From NCBI RefSeq assembly GCF_019931195.1, contig NZ_JAIOUO010000004.1:1-64000 (forward strand): DNA of 64,000 nt, in the 5' to 3' direction. Below, piece by piece: positions 28,951 through 44,219 of this stretch (positions within the stretch are counted from its first letter, which is position 1; every line of letters starts with the position of its first letter). Below the pieces are notes generated by a model that was not told the DNA's origin, made no database searches, and worked only from the letters and a program-made list of their open reading frames with translations. Both the position numbers and the translations under genes were made by a program. This stretch comes from Marinobacter sp. F4216 (GTDB lineage: Bacteria; Pseudomonadota; Gammaproteobacteria; Pseudomonadales; Oleiphilaceae).

Positions 28951-30294
28951 TCAGTCGCAGGATCCTTCGACGACTTTGGCCAGATTCCGGGCGACCTGTT
29001 CGATCTGCTCGGCGTCCTGCCCCTCGGCCATCACCCGGATTAGCGGCTCGGTTCCCGACGCCCTGAGCAGAATTCGCCCGGCTTCACCCAACTTCGCTTC
29101 CGCCTCACGCACTGCAGAAACAATATCTTCGCGGGAAAGGGGATCGAATCGTTCTGCCACGCGCACGTTGATCATGGTCTGAGGGAGCTTGCTCATGCCC
29201 TGACGAAGCTCCGACAGCCTCTTACCCGACTTACGGATGGACAAAAGCGCCTGCAGCGCCGAAACAATGCCATCGCCCGTGCTGGTGCAGTCGCGAATCA
29301 CCATATGTCCGGACCCTTCGCCACCGAGCACCCAGTTGCGGGCCGTCAGGCGCTCCATGACGTAACGATCCCCCACCTTGGCGCGCTCGAATTCGATGCC
29401 TTGCTCTTTGAGGGCCAATTCAACACCGAGATTGGTCATCAAGGTACCAACCACACCACCTTTGAGGCTGCCCTCAGCAAATCGCTGGGATGCAATGATG
29501 TACAGCAACTCATCGCCATCGACCTCAGATCCGTCACTGTCCACCATCAACACCCGGTCACCGTCGCCGTCAAAGGCAATCCCGAGGTCCGCTCCCTTTT
29601 CGACAACGAAGTGCTTAAGGGCGTCGAGACTGGTGGACCCCACACTGAGATTGATATTCAGCCCATCGGGCGACGCTCCGATGACCGACACTTTGGCCCC
29701 CAACTCCCGGAACACCTTGGGTGCCACGTTATAGGTCGCCCCATGGGCACAATCCAGAACGATGTTCAGGCCATCAAGGGTGAACTCATTGGGCACCGTG
29801 CTCTTGCAGAACTCCACGTAACGCCCGGGCGCATCTTCAATTCGCGATGCCTTGCCAAGCTCCTCGGAAGGACCCACCACCAAGGGCTTGTCCAGCCACT
29901 GCTCGATCTCTGCTTCCAGGCGGTCATCCAGTTTCGTACCCAGGGCAGAGAAGAACTTGATTCCGTTGTCGTGATGGGGATTGTGAGAGGCACTGATCAC
30001 GATGCCGGCAGAGGCTCGAAAGGTGCGGGTAAGATAGGCAATGGCCGGCGTGGGCATCGGCCCCAGAAGCTTCACATCGACCCCGGCCGCCGAAAGACCA
30101 GCCTCCAGGGCCGACTCGAACATGTAGCCCGACAACCGGGTGTCCTTGCCAATCAACACACTGTTACGCTGACCAGCCCGCTTGAAGGCCATACCGGCCG
30201 CCCAGCCCAGCTTGAGCATGAACTCAGGCGTAATCGGTGATTCACCAACCCGTCCGCGAATCCCATCGGTACCGAAATACTTTCTTTCTGACAT
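28951..30294 (-). CDS. glmM: Phosphoglucosamine mutase, 447 aa
   Basis: GlmM converts GlcN-6-P to GlcN-1-P for peptidoglycan and LPS precursors. The phosphoserine loop SASHNP (Ser103) and the metal loop DGDGDR are present. The ATG shares one base with the folP stop (TAATG), so the folP-glmM order and coupling of E. coli are kept. Confidence 0.96.
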   Translation of the reverse strand: MSERKYFGTDGIRGRVGESPITPEFMLKLGWAAGMAFKRAGQRNSVLIGKDTRLSGYMFESALEAGLSAAGVDVKLLGPMPTPAIAYLTRTFRASAGIVISASHNPHHDNGIKFFSALGTKLDDRLEAEIEQWLDKPLVVGPSEELGKASRIEDAPGRYVEFCKSTVPNEFTLDGLNIVLDCAHGATYNVAPKVFRELGAKVSVIGASPDGLNINLSVGSTSLDALKHFVVEKGADLGIAFDGDGDRVLMVDSDGSEVDGDELLYIIASQRFAEGSLKGGVVGTLMTNLGVELALKEQGIEFERAKVGDRYVMERLTARNWVLGGEGSGHMVIRDCTSTGDGIVSALQALLSIRKSGKRLSELRQGMSKLPQTMINVRVAERFDPLSREDIVSAVREAEAKLGEAGRILLRASGTEPLIRVMAEGQDAEQIEQVARNLAKVVEGSCD

Positions 30295-31124
30295 TAATGC
30301 GCCTCCCTCATCGCCGTGACCACTTTCACGGCATCGACTGTCTCTCTCACATCGTGCACCCGGACGATGCTGACCCCCTTCATGGCGGATATTGTTGCTG
30401 CCGCGAGACTGGCCGACAAACGCTCGCCCACCTCACGACCAGTAATGGCGCCGAGCATGGATTTACGGGACATGCCTACCAGCAAAGGATGGCCCAGCAA
30501 ATGAAACTGCTCCAGAGCTGCCAGAAGCTGAAGGTTGTGATCCAGCGTTTTGCCGAAACCAAATCCAGGGTCCAAAACGATATTCTCCGGCTTCACACCG
30601 GCCAACTCAGCCGCCCGGACCCGCTCTGTCAAAAAAGCGCTCACCTCTCGTCGCACATTCCGGTATTCCGGGCGCAGCTGCATGGTGTCCGGCTCCCCCT
30701 GAATGTGCATCAAACACACCGGCACGCCGGCCCGGGCAGCAGCGTCAAGCGCACCATCCCGCCGTAAAGCGCGTACATCATTCAACAAGCCCGCCCCGAG
30801 GCGCACCGCTTCGGTCATGACCTCGGGGGAACTGGTATCCACCGAGACCACCGCGTCGAGCTCGCTGGCAATCTTTTCGACCACCGGACACACGCGGTCC
30901 ATCTCTTCCTGAACGGATACCGGGGCGGCACCAGGACGAGTGGACTCACCACCCACGTCGATAAAGCCAGCACCTTCCGACACCATTTGACGGGCCCGCA
31001 CCAGCGCCGCATCCGGGCGATTGAAACGCCCGCCATCGGAAAACGAATCCGGGGTAACGTTCAACACGCCCATGACATGACACCGGGACATATCCAGAAC
31101 TCGTCCGGCAAAATTCATTTCCAT
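30294..31124 (-). CDS. folP: Dihydropteroate synthase, 276 aa
   Basis: FolP condenses p-aminobenzoate with the pterin pyrophosphate in folate synthesis. Motifs are [26 protein letters not shown] and a C-terminal RVHDV. It lies downstream of ftsH but is separated from it by a terminator, so it probably has its own promoter near 31125-31160. Confidence 0.95.
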   Translation of the reverse strand: MEMNFAGRVLDMSRCHVMGVLNVTPDSFSDGGRFNRPDAALVRARQMVSEGAGFIDVGGESTRPGAAPVSVQEEMDRVCPVVEKIASELDAVVSVDTSSPEVMTEAVRLGAGLLNDVRALRRDGALDAAARAGVPVCLMHIQGEPDTMQLRPEYRNVRREVSAFLTERVRAAELAGVKPENIVLDPGFGFGKTLDHNLQLLAALEQFHLLGHPLLVGMSRKSMLGAITGREVGERLSASLAAATISAMKGVSIVRVHDVRETVDAVKVVTAMREAH

Positions 31125-31159
31125 ATAAAGTCCACCCGATCTGATTGCAGAAGCAACAA

Positions 31160-31190
31160 AAAACAGACGCCGCCCGTTTCCGGGCGGCGC
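31160..31190 (-). terminator. Terminator after ftsH
   Basis: GCCGCCCG pairs with CGGGCGGC around a 4-nt loop, followed on the minus strand by GTCTGTTTTTTG. It lies 45 nt past the ftsH stop. Confidence 0.85.
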
Positions 31191-31232
31191 CTATATCCGT
31201 GCGCTACTGGATGGTCGGCAGTTACCGACCGA

Positions 31233-33167
31233 TCAGTGCTCACCTGCCGGACGCCCGACCTCAGGCTGGCGCCCGTCGTCGTCATCCTTCTTCGACTCAG
31301 CCGGCTTCGGCTCTTCAGCCTGCACACCGCCAGTCGGACCGTTATCACCCCAGCCTTTGGGTGGGCGTGGCACTCGTCCTTCCATGATGTCGTCAATCTG
31401 GAAACGGTCGATGGTTTCGTACTTCATCAGGGCGTCTGCCATCAAATCGAGCTTGTCACGATTATCAACCAGCAAGTGACGAGCCTTTTCGTAACAGGTA
31501 TCGATGATTTCGCGAACCTCGTCATCAATGCGGCGTGCGGTTTCCTGAGAGTGCACGGAATGAGACTGTCCGGCCGTACGACCAAGGAACGGCTCTTCGC
31601 TGTCCGAATCGTACTGGAGAGGCCCCAGCTTTTCCGACAAGCCCCACTTGGTCACCATGTTGCGGGCGAGACTGGTAGCCCGTTCGATGTCATTCGAAGC
31701 ACCGGTGGTGACACCATCAAAACCAAGGGTCAGCTCTTCCGCAATACGACCACCAAACAGACTACAGATCGAGCTGATCAGATAACGCTTGGAGTGACTG
31801 TACTTGTCCTCTTCCGGCAAGAACATGGTCACACCCAGGGCCCGGCCGCGAGGAATGATGCTGACTTTGTAAACCGGATCGTGCTCGGGCATCAGCCGCC
31901 CGACGATGGCGTGCCCAGCCTCGTGGTACGCGGTGTTTCGCTTTTCCTTCTCGCTCATGACCATTGACCGGCGCTCGGCGCCCATCATGATCTTGTCCTT
32001 GGCGAGTTCAAACTCCTCCATGGAAACCAGACGCTGGTTTCGACGGGCCGCAAACAGCGCCGCCTCGTTCACCAGGTTCGCCAGATCCGCACCGGAGAAG
32101 CCCGGTGTACCGCGAGCAATGTAGACGGGTTCCACACCCTCGGCCAACGGCACTTTCTTCATGTGTACTTTAAGAATCTGCTCCCGACCAATAATGTCCG
32201 GCAAGCCGACCACAACCTGACGATCGAAACGGCCCGGACGCAACAGCGCGGGGTCGAGAACATCGGGACGGTTAGTAGCGGCAATCACGATAACACCTTC
32301 ATTACCCTCGAAGCCGTCCATTTCTACCAGCAACTGGTTGAGGGTCTGCTCACGCTCATCGTGACCACCACCCATGCCAGCGCCCCGGTGACGACCGACC
32401 GCATCAATCTCATCAATAAAGATGATGCAGGGGCTCTGCTTCTTGGCCTGTTCGAACATGTCGCGAACACGGGATGCGCCCACACCCACGAACATCTCTA
32501 CGAAGTCAGAACCGGAGATCGAGAAGAAAGGCACTTTAGCCTCACCGGCAATCGCCTTGGCGAGCAGGGTTTTACCGGTACCCGGAGGACCAACCATCAG
32601 CACGCCCTTGGGTATTGTGCCACCCAGACGCTGGAACTTGCTCGGATCCCTCAGGAAGTCCACCAATTCCTTGACGTCCTCCTTGGCCTCATCAACACCG
32701 GCCACGTCCGCGAAGGTAGTCTTGATCTGATCTTCGCTCATCAATCGCGCTTTGCTCTTGCCGAACGACATGGGGCCTTTGCCGCCACCGCCGCCCTGCA
32801 TCTGCCGCATAAAGAAAACAAAGAGCGCAATGATGATCAGTATCGGGAACGCCGCGACCAGCAACTGAGTCCACAGGCTCTGACGCTCAGGCTCCTTGCC
32901 GACCACTTCGACGTTGTTGGCCAGCAGATCGTCCATCAGCTTGTTGTCAGCCACCTGAGGCCGGATGGTCTGGAATTGCGAGCCATCACCCAGACGGCCC
33001 TGAATATCAAGACCGTCGATGGTCACAGAGTTGACCCGGCCTTGCTGGACCATTTCAACAAACTGGGAATAATTGACTTGTTGCCCGCTGGTGGTTGGTG
33101 AGAAATTCTGAAACACCATCATCAGCACGGCGGCTATGATTAGCCAGAGAACCAGATTTTTTGCCAT
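31233..33167 (-). CDS. ftsH: ATP-dependent zinc metalloprotease FtsH, 644 aa
   Basis: FtsH is an inner-membrane AAA+ protease. It has two transmembrane helices (about 4-22 and 100-118) around a periplasmic domain, Walker A GPPGTGKT, the second region of homology with [18 protein letters not shown], and zinc site HEAGH. It degrades membrane proteins, LpxC and the heat-shock sigma factor. I start it at MAKNLVLW, which aligns with E. coli. An ATG three codons upstream is possible. Its usual upstream partner rlmE is only a remnant here. Confidence 0.96.
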   Translation of the reverse strand: MAKNLVLWLIIAAVLMMVFQNFSPTTSGQQVNYSQFVEMVQQGRVNSVTIDGLDIQGRLGDGSQFQTIRPQVADNKLMDDLLANNVEVVGKEPERQSLWTQLLVAAFPILIIIALFVFFMRQMQGGGGGKGPMSFGKSKARLMSEDQIKTTFADVAGVDEAKEDVKELVDFLRDPSKFQRLGGTIPKGVLMVGPPGTGKTLLAKAIAGEAKVPFFSISGSDFVEMFVGVGASRVRDMFEQAKKQSPCIIFIDEIDAVGRHRGAGMGGGHDEREQTLNQLLVEMDGFEGNEGVIVIAATNRPDVLDPALLRPGRFDRQVVVGLPDIIGREQILKVHMKKVPLAEGVEPVYIARGTPGFSGADLANLVNEAALFAARRNQRLVSMEEFELAKDKIMMGAERRSMVMSEKEKRNTAYHEAGHAIVGRLMPEHDPVYKVSIIPRGRALGVTMFLPEEDKYSHSKRYLISSICSLFGGRIAEELTLGFDGVTTGASNDIERATSLARNMVTKWGLSEKLGPLQYDSDSEEPFLGRTAGQSHSVHSQETARRIDDEVREIIDTCYEKARHLLVDNRDKLDLMADALMKYETIDRFQIDDIMEGRVPRPPKGWGDNGPTGGVQAEEPKPAESKKDDDDGRQPEVGRPAGEH

Positions 33168-33189
33168 ATCGTTCAAGGATCGTCACCTG

Positions 33190-33655
33190 TGAATGAAAGA
33201 ACGGTTGTCACGCGCCGCTCCCTTTTTCGCCACCTTACACCAATTCTACGTCCATCCACCAGAAACGGCCTATCCGCCCGTAAACAGATCGTAAAGGTCA
33301 CCAGGTCAGCGCTTAAAACCTTTACAAAGCCACCAGTCGGCAGAAAAACTGCCGGCCACACCCCGCATGGTTCCCCTCTCGGTCAGTGCCTTGAGGTGAT
33401 AAACGGCGGCTCTACCACACATATTGGGCACCAAATTTGAAATTACAACATCTGCCCGGCGATCTCCTGGCAATCAGCGTAATTCTTCAATGCCTTGAGC
33501 TCTGCTGAAGGGCCTTCAACGGAACGGTTTGACCCAGCCCCACTCTAAATGTTCCTTCCGCCAGGAAAACGCCAGATGCGGTACTGCACCGATCCGAAGT
33601 CCCAGACAATCCGTCCTGATGGTTTAACCGTAAGGGTTAACGGCCATTTCTACCG
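33190..33655 (-). pseudogene. rlmE: Remnant of rlmE (23S rRNA U2552 methyltransferase)
   Basis: No intact gene lies here, yet RlmE-like pieces survive in order and in different frames. Around 33586-33620 a piece reads SGRIVWDFGSV, like the SAM-binding PGMTVVDLGSA. At 33414-33467 GDRRADVVISNLVPNMCG matches the catalytic region DVVxSDMAPNMSG. At 33305-33337 TGGFVKVLSAD matches GGSFVVKVFQGE near the C-terminus. Stops and frameshifts separate them, the SAM motif is damaged, the catalytic Asp in SDMAP is Asn, and roughly a quarter of the usual length is missing. Synteny is right: rlmE normally precedes ftsH and diverges from yhbY. Confidence 0.75.
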
Positions 33656-33748
33656 CCCAGCGATTTGTTACAATCATCGGATTATAGGACGATACCAGCG
33701 AATAAGCCGCTGACCTTTCGTTAATCACACCGATAAAGAGATTACATC

Positions 33749-34060
33749 ATGAGTCTTTCACCGGAACAGCGCCGGGCCTACCGGGGCATAGCCCACCACC
33801 TGAAGCCCGTCATTATCGTTGGCGACAAAGGCCTGACCGAGGGCCTGCAGGAAGAGCTGGAACGTGCCCTGAACGATCACGAACTGATCAAAATCAAGGT
33901 GGCCAGCAATGACCGGGAAGCGCGCCTGGAAGCAGTGAACGCTCTCTGCGAATCCTCCGGTGCCGAGCTGGTGCAAACCATCGGCAAGATCGCTGTCATC
34001 CTGCGGCGGGCCAAAAAGCCAAATCCGAAGCTGTCCAATCTGGTTCGCCACCAAAACTGA
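33749..34060 (+). CDS. yhbY: YhbY-type CRM-domain RNA-binding protein, 103 aa
   Basis: This is a single CRS1-YhbY domain (LSPEQRRAYRGIAHHLKPVIIVGDKG, in part) with the GxxG loop near GLTEGL. It associates with pre-50S ribosomes in E. coli. It diverges from the rlmE remnant and ftsH and is convergent with greA, the conserved arrangement. Confidence 0.92.
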   Translation: MSLSPEQRRAYRGIAHHLKPVIIVGDKGLTEGLQEELERALNDHELIKIKVASNDREARLEAVNALCESSGAELVQTIGKIAVILRRAKKPNPKLSNLVRHQN

Positions 34061-34077
34061 CGGCACGGGCTCCGAAA

Positions 34078-34113
34078 ATAAAAAAGCCGGCACATCAAAT
34101 GCCGGCTTTTTTG
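34078..34113. terminator. Bidirectional terminator between yhbY and greA
   Basis: AAAAAGCCGGCA pairs with TGCCGGCTTTTTT around a 7-nt loop. Flanking A and T runs serve both convergent genes. Confidence 0.9.
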
Positions 34114-34129
34114 TAGGCGCCGTGAGGGA

Positions 34130-34609
34130 TCAGACGTATTCGACTTCCTCGATTTCGTATTCCACCGTGCCAGACGGTACGCGAATAGCCACGACATCCC
34201 CTTCACTCTTACCGACCAGGGCGCGGGCAATCGGTGATGAAATGGAAATTTTGCCCGCTTTGATGTCAGCCTCATCCTCACCAACGATCTGGTAAGTGAC
34301 CTGCTCATCGGTGTCCATGTTCAGCAGTTGCACAGTAGTGCCGAAGATCACCTTGCCGGTGTTCTCCATGCTGGCCACATCAATCACCTGAGCCGCCGAC
34401 AGCTTGCCTTCGATCTCCTGAATACGACCTTCGATAAAGCTCTGCTGCTCACGGGCGGCGTGGTACTCCGCGTTCTCCTTCAGGTCACCGTGCTCACGCG
34501 CATCGGCGATAGCCGCGATAACTCGCGGCCGATCCTCTGACTTCAGTTTCTGGAGTTCGTCGCGAAGGGCGGCTTCACCCGCCTTCGTCATAGGTACTCT
34601 GTCAGACAT
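34130..34609 (-). CDS. greA: Transcription elongation factor GreA, 159 aa
   Basis: GreA rescues backtracked RNA polymerase. The N-terminal coiled coil carries the acidic tip [17 protein letters not shown], followed by the C-terminal FKBP-like domain with [14 protein letters not shown]. The start is ATG at 34609. It lies 4 nt after carB, so carAB and greA are probably one operon. Confidence 0.95.
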   Translation of the reverse strand: MSDRVPMTKAGEAALRDELQKLKSEDRPRVIAAIADAREHGDLKENAEYHAAREQQSFIEGRIQEIEGKLSAAQVIDVASMENTGKVIFGTTVQLLNMDTDEQVTYQIVGEDEADIKAGKISISSPIARALVGKSEGDVVAIRVPSGTVEYEIEEVEYV

Positions 34610-34613
34610 AGTC

Positions 34614-37832
<3,219 letters not shown>

Positions 37833-37922
37833 GTCTTGGTATACCTGTCAGCAACTTGGTAATTCGTGTAGCGCAATGCATGGCGCCGGTCTCGTCCGGA
37901 CCGCGCGGCCCGGAACCTGCCC

Positions 37923-39068
37923 TCAGGCAGAGCGATCTTCCATCAACCGGATAAACTGGTCGAACAGCGGCGCCACATCGTGTGGGCCAGGGCTGGCTTC
38001 AGGGTGCCCCTGGAAGCTGAACGCCGGCTTGTCAGTACGGCGGATGCCCTGCAAGGTGCCATCAAACAGCGACTTGTGGGTCGCCTCAAGGTTGTCCGGC
38101 AATGAAGACTCATCCACGGCGAACCCGTGGTTCTGGCTGGTAATCATCACTGTGCCATCCGCAAGGTTCTGCACCGGATGGTTGGCACCGTGGTGGCCGT
38201 GTCCCATCTTCATCGTCTTGGCACCACTGGCCAGTGCAAGCAACTGATGCCCCAGACAGATACCGAACACCGGGATATCGGTCTCCAGCACGGCCTTGAT
38301 CGCCGTAATCGCGTAGTCACAGGGCTCGGGATCCCCTGGACCGTTGGACAGGAACACGCCGTCCGGATTCATGGCCAGCACCTCTGAAGCAGGCGTTGTC
38401 GCCGGCACCACGGTGATGTCACAGCCGCGGGAGGCGAGCATCCGAAGGATGTTGTACTTCACGCCATAATCCCAGGCCACGACCTTGAAGCGAGCCTCTT
38501 CCCGCTGACCGTAGCCATCGGTCAGCGACCACTCGCTTTCACTCCACTGGGAAACCGAATCAGCGGTCACTTCTTTGGCCAGGTCCATACCCTTCAATCC
38601 TGGGAAGGCCTTGGCCAGCTCCAGGGCACGCTCAGTGCTGGCGTCAGCGCCGGCAACGATGGCCCCGTTCTGGGAGCCCTTGTCCCGCAGAATGCGGGTC
38701 AGGCGTCGAGTGTCGATATCGGCGATACCAACAATGTCGTTAACCCGCAAATACTCATCCAGAGATTCTTCGCTGCGCCAGTTGCTGGCCACCAACGGCA
38801 GATCACGGATAATCAGGCCCGCGGCATGGATACGGTCTGACTCAACGTCTTCTTTGTTGATTCCGGTGTTTCCGATGTGGGGGTATGTAAGAGTGACAAT
38901 CTGGCGGGAATAAGAGGGATCGGTCAGGATTTCCTGGTAACCGGTCATGGCGGTGTTGAAAACCACCTCACCACTGGTTTCTCCGTCGGCACCAATTGCC
39001 GTACCGTAGAACAGGCTTCCGTCTTCGAGTGCAAGGATTGCGGGAGTACTCAAGGCTTGTATCCTCAT
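37923..39068 (-). CDS. carA: Carbamoyl-phosphate synthase small subunit, 381 aa
   Basis: The N-terminal CarA-specific domain ([12 protein letters not shown]) is followed by a class I glutamine amidotransferase with nucleophile Cys in [11 protein letters not shown] and the His/Glu pair in [13 protein letters not shown] at 39068 is chosen over one five codons upstream because family members begin a few residues before the PAILALEDG motif. No ribosome-binding sequence is visible, so the message may be leaderless. Confidence 0.95.
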   Translation of the reverse strand: MRIQALSTPAILALEDGSLFYGTAIGADGETSGEVVFNTAMTGYQEILTDPSYSRQIVTLTYPHIGNTGINKEDVESDRIHAAGLIIRDLPLVASNWRSEESLDEYLRVNDIVGIADIDTRRLTRILRDKGSQNGAIVAGADASTERALELAKAFPGLKGMDLAKEVTADSVSQWSESEWSLTDGYGQREEARFKVVAWDYGVKYNILRMLASRGCDITVVPATTPASEVLAMNPDGVFLSNGPGDPEPCDYAITAIKAVLETDIPVFGICLGHQLLALASGAKTMKMGHGHHGANHPVQNLADGTVMITSQNHGFAVDESSLPDNLEATHKSLFDGTLQGIRRTDKPAFSFQGHPEASPGPHDVAPLFDQFIRLMEDRSA

Positions 39069-39083
39069 CGAGTGGCGTATCAT

Positions 39084-39170
39084 TTCGTCACTAGCAGGAA
39101 CGCAAGCGCGTATTCAGGTTGCAAAAAAGCGAGAGGGAGTCAGAACTCCGTCCCGCTTTTTGCTCTCCGG
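39084..39170 (-). terminator. Terminator or attenuator between dapB and carA
   Basis: On the minus strand, AAAAAGCGGGACGGAGT pairs imperfectly with ACTCCCTCTCGCTTTTTT (39122-39160). A second hairpin, TCCGGGCA / TGCCCGGA, sits just upstream at about 39165-39185. The T run ends only about 50 nt before carA. It ends the dapB transcript and could also attenuate carA. Confidence 0.7.
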
Positions 39171-39292
39171 GCAGTCGGTGCCCGGATATTTTTCTAACTA
39201 CGCCTTGGTGCAGCTAAATCGCCATATTGTAAAAAATCTTTACTGCAGTGTCCACGCTGATACACAAGATCACGTCGACTAACGCTGACTAC

Positions 39293-41246
<1,954 letters not shown>

Positions 41247-41271
41247 GCTTGAAAACCTTGTTTGTAAACGC

Positions 41272-41301
41272 GGAAAACGCGGGGCTTACCCCGCGTTTTC
41301 C
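41272..41301 (-). other. dnaK-dnaJ intercistronic hairpin
   Basis: A perfect 13-bp stem (GGAAAACGCGGGG / CCCCGCGTTTTCC) with a 4-nt loop lies between dnaK and dnaJ. No T run follows on the minus strand, so it more likely stabilises dnaK mRNA or reduces flow into dnaJ, consistent with more DnaK than DnaJ. Confidence 0.6.
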
Positions 41302-41322
41302 AACCATCTGATATCGATCAGA

Positions 41323-43239
41323 TTACCGCTTATCGTCGTCTTTAACTTCTTCAAATTCGGCGTCGACTGCGTCGTCGCCTGACTGAGCCTGGGCCTCTTC
41401 CTGACCGCCAGCCTGCTCAGCCTGATCGGCATACATCTTCTGAGCGAGCTCAGAGGATACTTCCGTCACCTTCTGGGTCTTGGCTTCGATATCCTCTTTG
41501 TCGGAACCTTCCAGAGCCTGCTCCAGATCCTTGATGGCCGCTTCGATAGACTCTTTCTCGCTGTCGGACACCTTGTCACCAGCTTCGGTCAGGGTCTTGC
41601 GCACCGCGTGAACCATGGCATCGCCCTGGTTACGAGCCTGCACCAGCTCCTCGAACTTGCGATCTTCCTCGGCATTGGCCTCGGCGTCGTTGACCATCTT
41701 ATCGATCTCGTCATCGCTCAGACCGGAAGAAGCCTTGATGACAATGGACTGCTCCTTACCAGTCGCCTTGTCCTTCGCGGACACGTTCAGGATGCCGTTG
41801 GCATCGATGTCAAAGGTGACTTCGATCTGCGGCACACCGCGCGGCGCCGGCGGGATGTCCGCCAGGTCGAACCGGCCCAGCGACTTGTTCTGGCTCGCCT
41901 GCTTGCGCTCACCCTGAACCACGTGGATGGTTACGGCAGTCTGGTTGTCATCCGCGGTAGAGAAAGTCTGAGACTTCTTGGTCGGGATGGTGGTGTTCTT
42001 GTCGATCAGCGGAGTCGCTACGCCACCCATGGTTTCGATACCCAGGGTCAGCGGAGTCACGTCCAGCAGCAGAACGTCTTTCACATCACCAGACAGTACC
42101 GCTGCCTGGATGGCCGCACCCATGGCAACCGCTTCATCCGGGTTCACGTCTTTGCGAGCTTCCTTACCGAAGAAGTTTTTCACCTTCTCCTGAACCAGCG
42201 GCATACGGGTCTGACCACCCACCAAAATCACTTCATCCACTTCACTGGCACTCATGCCGGCGTCCTTCAGAGCCACTTTACACGGCTCGAGAGAACGGTC
42301 GACCAGATCTTCAACCAGTGACTCCAACTTGGCACGGGTCAGCTTCACGTTCATGTGCTTCGGACCGCTCGCATCTGCAGTGATGTACGGCAGGTTCACG
42401 TCGGTCTGCTGGCTGCTGGACAGCTCGATCTTGGCCTTCTCCCCAGCTTCCTTCAGACGCTGCATGGCCAGAGAGTCGCCGCGCAGGTCGATACCGCTGT
42501 CTTTCTTGAACTGGTCGGCCAGGTATTCGATAACCTTAAGGTCAAAGTCTTCACCACCCAGGAAGGTGTCACCGTTGGTCGCCAGTACTTCGAACTGGTG
42601 CTCGCCATCCACGTCGGCGATTTCAATGATGGACAGGTCGAAAGTACCACCACCCAGGTCATAAACGGCCACAGTGCGGTCGCCACTCTTCTTGTCCAGA
42701 CCATAAGCCAGGGCAGCGGCGGTCGGCTCGTTGATGATCCGCTTCACTTCCAGACCGGCGATTTTACCGGCGTCCTTGGTGGCCTGGCGCTGGCTGTCGT
42801 TGAAGTAAGCCGGAACGGTGATAACCGCTTCCGTCACTTTCTCACCCAGGTAGTCCTCGGCGGTTTTCTTCATCTTCTTCAGCACTTCCGCAGACACCTG
42901 CGGCGGCGCCATTTTCTGGCCTTTCACCTCAACCCACGCATCACCATTGTCGGCCTTGGCGATCTTGTAAGGCACCATCTTGATGTCTTTCTGAACCACG
43001 TCATCTTCAAAGCGACGACCGATCAGGCGCTTGATGGCGTACAGCGTGTTGTCCGGGTTGGTAACCGCCTGACGCTTTGCAGACTGGCCAACCAGAGTCT
43101 CACCATCATCGGTATAAGCGATGATGGACGGGGTAGTGCGATCGCCCTCGGCGTTCTCGATCACTTTGACCTTGTCACCATCCATGATGGCAACGCAGGA
43201 GTTGGTCGTTCCCAGATCAATACCGATAATTTTGCTCAT
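41323..43239 (-). CDS. dnaK: Chaperone DnaK (Hsp70), 638 aa
   Basis: The actin-like ATPase domain ([20 protein letters not shown]) is followed by the linker [15 protein letters not shown], the substrate-binding domain and an acidic disordered tail ending EEVKDDDK. The start at 43239 matches the universal [10 protein letters not shown]. An earlier ATG adds eight unrelated residues. Confidence 0.97.
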   Translation of the reverse strand: MSKIIGIDLGTTNSCVAIMDGDKVKVIENAEGDRTTPSIIAYTDDGETLVGQSAKRQAVTNPDNTLYAIKRLIGRRFEDDVVQKDIKMVPYKIAKADNGDAWVEVKGQKMAPPQVSAEVLKKMKKTAEDYLGEKVTEAVITVPAYFNDSQRQATKDAGKIAGLEVKRIINEPTAAALAYGLDKKSGDRTVAVYDLGGGTFDLSIIEIADVDGEHQFEVLATNGDTFLGGEDFDLKVIEYLADQFKKDSGIDLRGDSLAMQRLKEAGEKAKIELSSSQQTDVNLPYITADASGPKHMNVKLTRAKLESLVEDLVDRSLEPCKVALKDAGMSASEVDEVILVGGQTRMPLVQEKVKNFFGKEARKDVNPDEAVAMGAAIQAAVLSGDVKDVLLLDVTPLTLGIETMGGVATPLIDKNTTIPTKKSQTFSTADDNQTAVTIHVVQGERKQASQNKSLGRFDLADIPPAPRGVPQIEVTFDIDANGILNVSAKDKATGKEQSIVIKASSGLSDDEIDKMVNDAEANAEEDRKFEELVQARNQGDAMVHAVRKTLTEAGDKVSDSEKESIEAAIKDLEQALEGSDKEDIEAKTQKVTEVSSELAQKMYADQAEQAGGQEEAQAQSGDDAVDAEFEEVKDDDKR

Positions 43240-43329
43240 TGATTCACTCCAATTCTTTTGCACATTCCCGGAGGCTCAAGACTCCGGCTTTAACCGTTAT
43301 CTGGCTATATTGGCGCTTTAATCGACTTT

Positions 43330-43935
43330 TCAAGCCTGCTCGTCGATTTTTGGCGCACTATCCGCTTTTGCGACCACCACCATGGCCGGGCGCACCACTC
43401 GACCGTTCAGCAAGTATCCTTTCTGAACCACTGCCACCACACTGTTCGGCTCAGCGTCCGCCGCCGGCACCATGGACATCGCCTCATGCTGCTGGGGATC
43501 AAACGGTTCGCCCACCGGATTTACCTGCTCAACGTTGAATTTTCCAAGGCTGTTCAGGAAAAGGTTCAGGGTCATTTCCATCCCTTCGCGGATGGAGGCC
43601 ACGACCTCACCGGCGTTCTCAGTGCCTTCTGTGCTTTCAACGGCCTTTTCGAGGCTGTCCGCAACCGGCAACAACTCCTTAACAAACTTCTCCAGCGCGA
43701 ATTTGTGCGCCTTCTCAACATCAATTTCGGCACGGCGGCGAACATTCTGCATCTCCGCCTGCGCCCGAAGAACCTGATCCTGGGCATCCTTTACCTGGGC
43801 CTTCAGCGCCTCCAGTTCAGAACCTGCGCCCTCTTCTTCAACCGCATCCTGCTCCAGCGCCTCTTCGGCGGCAGCTTCTGTCGCTTCATTCAGTTCCTCA
43901 GCGACCTGCTCGTTGCGCTTCTCCTCAGTGCTCAT
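43330..43935 (-). CDS. grpE: Nucleotide exchange factor GrpE, 201 aa
   Basis: An acidic N-terminal tail and long coiled coil (about 45-100) lead to the four-helix bundle and the C-terminal beta-wing (VVQKGYLLNGRVVRPAMVVV). It releases ADP from DnaK. The ATG at 43935 follows AGGAG. The open frame upstream lacks GrpE-like sequence and covers the promoter leader. Confidence 0.96.
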   Translation of the reverse strand: MSTEEKRNEQVAEELNEATEAAAEEALEQDAVEEEGAGSELEALKAQVKDAQDQVLRAQAEMQNVRRRAEIDVEKAHKFALEKFVKELLPVADSLEKAVESTEGTENAGEVVASIREGMEMTLNLFLNSLGKFNVEQVNPVGEPFDPQQHEAMSMVPAADAEPNSVVAVVQKGYLLNGRVVRPAMVVVAKADSAPKIDEQA

Positions 43936-44030
43936 GTTGACTCCTGCTGAATATCCGGCGGCCAGTCCGGACTGGCCAATTGCATGTGGTTCCCGGCCAA
44001 CGCAAGCCGGAACTGAGTATTTGCGAAGGG

Positions 44031-44057
44031 ATATGGGGCCCAGTTGACAGGTTTCAA
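44031..44057 (-). promoter_or_regulatory. Sigma-32 (RpoH) heat-shock promoter for grpE-dnaK-dnaJ
   Basis: On the minus strand, -35 GTTGAAA (TTGAAA at 44052-44057) and -10 CCCCATAT (44031-44038) are separated by 13 bp, a near-perfect RpoH promoter. Transcription would start about 90 nt before grpE. Confidence 0.85.
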
Positions 44058-44099
44058 CCACCCCTGACGATCATTCACTCACTTTTTATACGGACCGGT

Positions 44100-44128
44100 T
44101 TGCAAACAGGAAAAACCCTGTATATATT
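44100..44128 (+). promoter_or_regulatory. Sigma-70 promoter of recN
   Basis: -35 TTGCAA (44100-44105) and -10 TATATT (44123-44128) are spaced 17 bp. The -10 lies inside the first LexA box. Confidence 0.7.
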
Positions 44129-44152
44129 CACAGTCACTGTATTCGCATACAG
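44118..44152. promoter_or_regulatory. Two tandem LexA (SOS) boxes over the recN promoter
   Basis: CTGTATATATTCACAG (44118-44133) and CTGTATTCGCATACAG (44137-44152) both fit CTGT-N8-ACAG. They are 19 bp apart centre to centre, so two LexA dimers bind the same DNA face approximately. E. coli recN is also controlled by multiple boxes. Confidence 0.9.
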
Positions 44153-44219
44153 TATTTTTTGATTGAGAACTGTCGCGCCGGGGGCAAGACTCCCAGAAAA
44201 GGACACGGAGGCAACGCAC

